From Blautia hominis (lineage in GTDB: Bacteria > Bacillota > Clostridia > Lachnospirales > Lachnospiraceae), in NCBI GenBank assembly GCA_002270465.1, contig NQOF01000002.1, positions 434,001-498,000 of the forward strand: 64,000 bases of DNA, read 5' to 3'. The notes under the pieces were generated by a model. The model made no database searches. It was not told the DNA's origin and worked only from the letters and a program-made list of their open reading frames with translations. Positions 60,453-64,000 of this stretch are shown here, in pieces (positions within the stretch are counted from its first letter, which is position 1; each line of letters opens with the position of its first letter). The position numbers and the translations under genes are program-made.

Positions 60453-61062
60453 AATCTTGTTGATCCGTCATTCCATGACAGCCGGAAACAAGCTGGGACG
60501 TTACATTGGATCCCGCACAGACGAGCCTCTTAGCAGGGATGGTATCTGTCTCCTTGAAAAATTCTCCTACCCGCCTGTAAAGCGGGTTTTTGTAAGTCCC
60601 ATGCTCCGGTGCACCCAGACTGCGGAAATTTTGTTTCCGGGGATAGAAAAAGAGACGGAAGAACGATTGAAAGAGTGCGATTTCGGAATATTTGAGAACA
60701 AGAATTATAAAGAACTTTCCGGGGAACCCAGATACCAGGCATGGATTGACAGTAACGGAACCCTGCCTTTTCCGGAGGGGGAAAGCCGGGAGGAGTTCAG
60801 GATACGTTGTGTGTGGGGATTTGTCCGCTGCCTGGAGCAGTGTCTGGAGGATGGGACTTCTACAGCGGCTTTTGTGGTGCACGGCGGAACCATTATGAGT
60901 ATCCTCAGTATCCTTGCCGACTCAGACCGAAGTTATTTTGACTGGCAGGTAAAGAATGCCCAGGGCTATGAAATATTGGTTGATGAAGAAAAATGGAAAG
61001 AGAGTCAAAAGATAGAGGTGACTGGAAAATATACACAGGAAGGATTTGACAAGACATGGTGA
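60445..61062 (+). CDS. cobC: Histidine phosphatase, probable alpha-ribazole/adenosylcobalamin phosphatase
   Basis: 205 residues, phosphoglycerate mutase superfamily. The N-terminus ILLIRHSMTAGNKLG has RHS where most relatives show RHG; the histidine that would be phosphorylated remains. Other features are YIGSRTDEPLSRDG, SPMLRCTQTAEILF, ECDFGIFENKNYKEL and AFVVHGGTIMSIL. Neighbours make CobC, which removes the phosphate from (adenosyl)cobalamin-phosphate or alpha-ribazole-phosphate, most likely. It overlaps cbiB by 7 nt. Confidence 0.9.
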   Translation: MLRILLIRHSMTAGNKLGRYIGSRTDEPLSRDGICLLEKFSYPPVKRVFVSPMLRCTQTAEILFPGIEKETEERLKECDFGIFENKNYKELSGEPRYQAWIDSNGTLPFPEGESREEFRIRCVWGFVRCLEQCLEDGTSTAAFVVHGGTIMSILSILADSDRSYFDWQVKNAQGYEILVDEEKWKESQKIEVTGKYTQEGFDKTW

Positions 61063-62027
61063 AATGGACAGCACTGGCCCTGGTACTGGGCTTTATGATA
61101 GATCTGCTTTTGGGAGACCCCAGATGGCTGTACCATCCTGTCCGCATGATCGGAAACGGGATCACGCTGCTGGAAAAAATGCTGAGGCGGGTTTTTCCAA
61201 AAACGCCCAAAGGGGAGAGAACAGCCGGTTTTTTCCTTGTGCTGCTGATTTGTCTGGGCAGCGGAGGGGTTCCGTTTTTACTTCTGTATCTGGCATATCA
61301 TATCCATACGGTTCTGGGAATTGTACTGGAGACCTTTATGTGTTATCAGATGCTGGCAGTGAAATCCCTGAAGGCGGAGAGTATGCGGGTGTATGAGGAA
61401 CTGAAAAAGCCGAATCTGCCGGGAGCCAGAACAGCGGTTTCCATGATCGTGGGAAGAGATACCAAAAGTCTGTCCGAAGCAGGTGTGACGAAGGCGGCAG
61501 TGGAAACCATTGCGGAAAACACATCCGATGGAATTATTGCCCCCCTGTTTTACATGGCCATAGGGGGCCCTGTCCTTATGTTCCTGTATAAGGGGATCAA
61601 TACCATGGACTCCATGGTGGGATATAAAAATGACAAATATCTGAATTTTGGACGGTATGCGGCCAGGCTGGACGATATTGCCAATTACATACCCGCCAGG
61701 ATCAGTGCCTGGCTGATGATACTGGCCTCCCTGTGCGCCGGATTTGACTGGAAAAATGCAAAGAAAATATTTTTAAGGGACCGCTACAATCATGCAAGCC
61801 CTAATTCTGCCCAGACAGAGGCAGTCATGGCAGGTGCACTGGATATCCAGCTTGCGGGAGATGCATTTTATTTCGGAAAATTATATGAAAAACCAACCAT
61901 CGGAGATGCGGTCAGGGAAGTGGAGATACAGGATATTCCGAGGGCAAACCGCCTTCTGTATGTAAGCGCAGCCCTGGGAACCTTGTTTTTTGCACTGATC
62001 CGCATGGGCATTTTTTTGTTACTGTAA
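61056..62027 (+). CDS. cbiB: Adenosylcobinamide-phosphate synthase
   Basis: 323 residues, membrane protein. CbiB signatures: LVLGFMIDLLLGDPRWLYHP, VRMIGNGITLLEKMLRR, IVGRDTKSLSEAGVTKAAVE, ETIAENTSDGIIAPLFYMAI and NHASPNSAQTEAVMAGAL. It links adenosylcobyric acid to aminopropanol phosphate made with CobD, the next gene. The ATG overlaps cobC by 7 nt. Confidence 0.96.
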   Translation: MVKWTALALVLGFMIDLLLGDPRWLYHPVRMIGNGITLLEKMLRRVFPKTPKGERTAGFFLVLLICLGSGGVPFLLLYLAYHIHTVLGIVLETFMCYQMLAVKSLKAESMRVYEELKKPNLPGARTAVSMIVGRDTKSLSEAGVTKAAVETIAENTSDGIIAPLFYMAIGGPVLMFLYKGINTMDSMVGYKNDKYLNFGRYAARLDDIANYIPARISAWLMILASLCAGFDWKNAKKIFLRDRYNHASPNSAQTEAVMAGALDIQLAGDAFYFGKLYEKPTIGDAVREVEIQDIPRANRLLYVSAALGTLFFALIRMGIFLLL

Positions 62028-62038
62028 GGAGAAAATAA

Positions 62039-63109
62039 ATGATAAGTTACCACACCCATGGCGGTGATGTCTACCGCCATCAAAATGTGACGGATTTTTC
62101 TGCAAACTGTAATCCTTTCGGCACCCCGGAGTCTGTAAAACAGGCTGTAGCCAGGGCCATGGAGCAGGTCTGCCATTATCCGGATGTAAAATGTGAGCGT
62201 CTCAGAGACGCAATCAGTCATTATGAGGGGGTTCCCGCAGAACAGATTATCTGCGGGAATGGTGCGGCGGATTTGATCTTTGCCCTGGTACTGGCGCTGA
62301 AGCCAAAAAAGGCGCTGCTTCCTGCCCCCACCTTTGCGGAATATGAGCAGGCGCTTGCCACGGTAGAATGCGGGATTCAGCGGTATGTGCTGGAGGAGAG
62401 CCGTGGATTTTCTGTGGGAAGGGAATTTCTGGATGATATCACAGAGGATCTGGATATGGTTTTTCTCTGCAATCCCAACAACCCCACAGGTGTGCTCATG
62501 GAGCAGGCATTCTTGAGAGAAGTGCTGCTTCGCTGTCAGGAATGCGGCTGTATCCTTATGCTGGATGAGTGTTTTGTTGACTTTGTGGAACATCCCGAAG
62601 CGCACACCATGAAACCTCTTTTAGAGCAGAATAACAGCCTTTTTCTGCTGAAGGCATTTACAAAACGATATGCCATGGCAGGTGTCAGGCTGGGATACGC
62701 GCTGTGCGGGAACAGGGAACTCCTTGAAAACATGCAGATGGTGACCCAGCCCTGGAATGTGTCAATTCTGGCTCAGGAGGCCGGCATCGCCGCACTTTCG
62801 GAGAAGGAATATGTGGAGCATTCCATGGCCGTGATACACAGGGAACGCACGTATCTTTTGGAAGGCCTTGGGCGTCTGGGGTATGAGACGTTTGCCTCAA
62901 GCGCCAACTATATCTTTTTTAAAGGGCCGAAAGACCTTCAAAAGAGCTGTCTTGAAAAGGGAATCTTAATTCGGGACTGCAGCAATTACTACGGGCTTTC
63001 CAAAGGGTATTACCGGATTGCGGTGAGACTCAGGGAAGAAAATGATAAACTTCTGCGTGTGCTTGGAGAGATACCGGCCGCAGACAGCAAGTATAGACAG
63101 ATACCATAA
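62039..63109 (+). CDS. cobD: Threonine-phosphate decarboxylase
   Basis: 356 residues, PLP aminotransferase fold type I. Features are THGGDVYRHQNVTDFSANCN, the PLP phosphate site ICGNGAADLIFALV, CNPNNPTGVLM, MLDECFVDF and the PLP-lysine segment LLKAFTKRYAMAGVRLGYAL. It yields (R)-1-amino-2-propanol phosphate for the cobamide linker. It resembles histidinol-phosphate aminotransferase, but the neighbours and opening motif support CobD. It begins 11 nt after cbiB with AAGGAG upstream. Confidence 0.94.
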   Translation: MISYHTHGGDVYRHQNVTDFSANCNPFGTPESVKQAVARAMEQVCHYPDVKCERLRDAISHYEGVPAEQIICGNGAADLIFALVLALKPKKALLPAPTFAEYEQALATVECGIQRYVLEESRGFSVGREFLDDITEDLDMVFLCNPNNPTGVLMEQAFLREVLLRCQECGCILMLDECFVDFVEHPEAHTMKPLLEQNNSLFLLKAFTKRYAMAGVRLGYALCGNRELLENMQMVTQPWNVSILAQEAGIAALSEKEYVEHSMAVIHRERTYLLEGLGRLGYETFASSANYIFFKGPKDLQKSCLEKGILIRDCSNYYGLSKGYYRIAVRLREENDKLLRVLGEIPAADSKYRQIP

Positions 63110-63130
63110 GAGAAAGGCAGGTAACGGGAA

Positions 63131-64000
63131 ATGGCAAAAGCAATTATGGTGCAGGGCACCATGTCCAATGCGGGGAAAAGTCTTTTGACGGCAGGTCTGT
63201 GCCGTATTTTCAAACAGGACGGATACAAGGTGGCACCTTTTAAGTCACAGAATATGGCGCTTAATTCCTTCATCACGGAGGAGGGGCTGGAGATGGGCCG
63301 CGCGCAGGTGATGCAGGCTGAGGCCGCGGGCATTACACCGTCTGTGTACATGAATCCTATTTTGTTAAAGCCTACAAATGAGACGGGCAGCCAGGTGATC
63401 GTAAACGGAGAGGTTCTGGGAACCATGAGTGCGAGAGAATATTTTGCATATAAAAGGAACCTGATCCCGGAAGTTAAGAAAGCTTATGAAAAACTGGCAT
63501 CAGAATATGATATTGTAGTGATTGAAGGCGCGGGGAGTCCTGCGGAGATCAACCTGAAGCAGGAAGACCTTGTAAATATGGGAATGGCTAAAATGGCGAA
63601 AGCACCGGTGCTTCTGGTGGGAGATATTGACCGGGGCGGTGTGTTCGCACAGCTGATCGGCACGGTGATGCTCCTTGAGGAGGACGAGAGGGAAATCGTC
63701 AAGGGCATGATCATCAATAAATTCCGGGGAGATAAGACCATTCTGGATCCGGGGATCACAATGCTGGAGGAAAAAAGCGGCATTCCCGTAGTGGGAGTGG
63801 CACCCTACCTAAATATTGAGGTGGAGGATGAGGACAGCCTTACTGAACGCTTTGACGGAAAACAGGAAGTAGATGTAATTGATATTGCCGTCATTCGTAT
63901 TCCGCGCATCTCCAATTTTACAGATTTTAATGCCCTGGAGGTGATACCCGGGGTATCGGTGCGCTATGTGAAAACAGTGCGTGATCTGAAGAATCCGGAT
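63131..64000 (+). CDS. cbiP: Cobyric acid synthase, N-terminal part
   Basis: 290 codons; the gene runs off the window. CbiP/CobQ blocks are present: [79 protein letters not shown] and [13 protein letters not shown]. It amidates side chains b, d, e and g. The glutamine amidotransferase C-domain lies beyond 64000. cobA, cbiC and the cobalt chelatase may follow outside. Confidence 0.95.
   Translation, partial: MAKAIMVQGTMSNAGKSLLTAGLCRIFKQDGYKVAPFKSQNMALNSFITEEGLEMGRAQVMQAEAAGITPSVYMNPILLKPTNETGSQVIVNGEVLGTMSAREYFAYKRNLIPEVKKAYEKLASEYDIVVIEGAGSPAEINLKQEDLVNMGMAKMAKAPVLLVGDIDRGGVFAQLIGTVMLLEEDEREIVKGMIINKFRGDKTILDPGITMLEEKSGIPVVGVAPYLNIEVEDEDSLTERFDGKQEVDVIDIAVIRIPRISNFTDFNALEVIPGVSVRYVKTVRDLKNPD

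Overview
The window looks like a chromosomal segment of a spore-forming, acetogenic Lachnospiraceae bacterium, most likely Blautia or a close relative. The main reasons are a complete carbonyl branch of the Wood-Ljungdahl pathway (CO dehydrogenase, acetyl-CoA synthase, corrinoid iron-sulfur protein, methyltransferase, corrinoid activator), an almost complete anaerobic cobamide pathway, spoIVA preceded by a SigmaE-like promoter, and strong AGGAGG-type ribosome binding sites. The genus is inferred; no rRNA gene is present.

Layout. 1-3.7 kb: dTDP-rhamnose genes (rfbB end, rfbD, rfbA) with a MerR-methyltransferase fusion between rfbB and rfbD. 3.8-8.4 kb: a vanZ-like gene, then the housekeeping run rplS, lepB, rbgA, rnhB, yraN, pgeF; the lepB product lacks the expected catalytic serine. 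8.5-15.8 kb: a secreted coiled-coil/3D-domain protein, prs (minus strand), then DUF512, der, plsY, gpsA. 15.9-19.7 kb: a MacAB-like three-gene ABC exporter behind a palindromic operator. 19.7-24.5 kb: an aldo/keto reductase (minus) and sbcDC. 24.5-40.4 kb: the acetogenesis island, in order His-rich protein, cooT, metF, cooC, cooS/acsA, acsF, acsB, acsD, acsC, acsE, acsV, DUF3786, a THF riboswitch with folT, fchA, folD. 40.7-44.5 kb: a phospholipase-D-like protein and an AMMECR1/dioxygenase fusion next to its radical SAM partner. 44.5-47.3 kb: the paired TIGR03915/TIGR03916 putative DNA repair genes (minus), separated by a long palindrome. 47.5-49.1 kb: spoIVA. 49.1-64 kb: a cobalamin-riboswitch-controlled operon cbiD, L, F, G, H, JET, A, cobT, cobU, cobS, a short cobU-like gene, cobC, cbiB, cobD and cbiP (cut off by the window end).

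The regions fit one physiology. CO dehydrogenase and acetyl-CoA synthase need nickel, so CooC/AcsF ATPases, CooT and a His-rich protein lie beside them. The methyl branch needs tetrahydrofolate, so folate uptake is under a THF riboswitch next to FchA, FolD and MetF. The methyl carrier AcsCD needs a corrinoid, made by the operon 10 kb downstream.

The least explained material is non-coding. There are three diverged copies of a ~130 nt element with terminal inverted repeats (14.6, 40.4, 50.6 kb), two copies of a second family (47.4, 59.9 kb), and a 208 nt near-perfect palindrome at 45.4 kb. No tRNA, rRNA, CRISPR array, transposase or prophage gene was seen.
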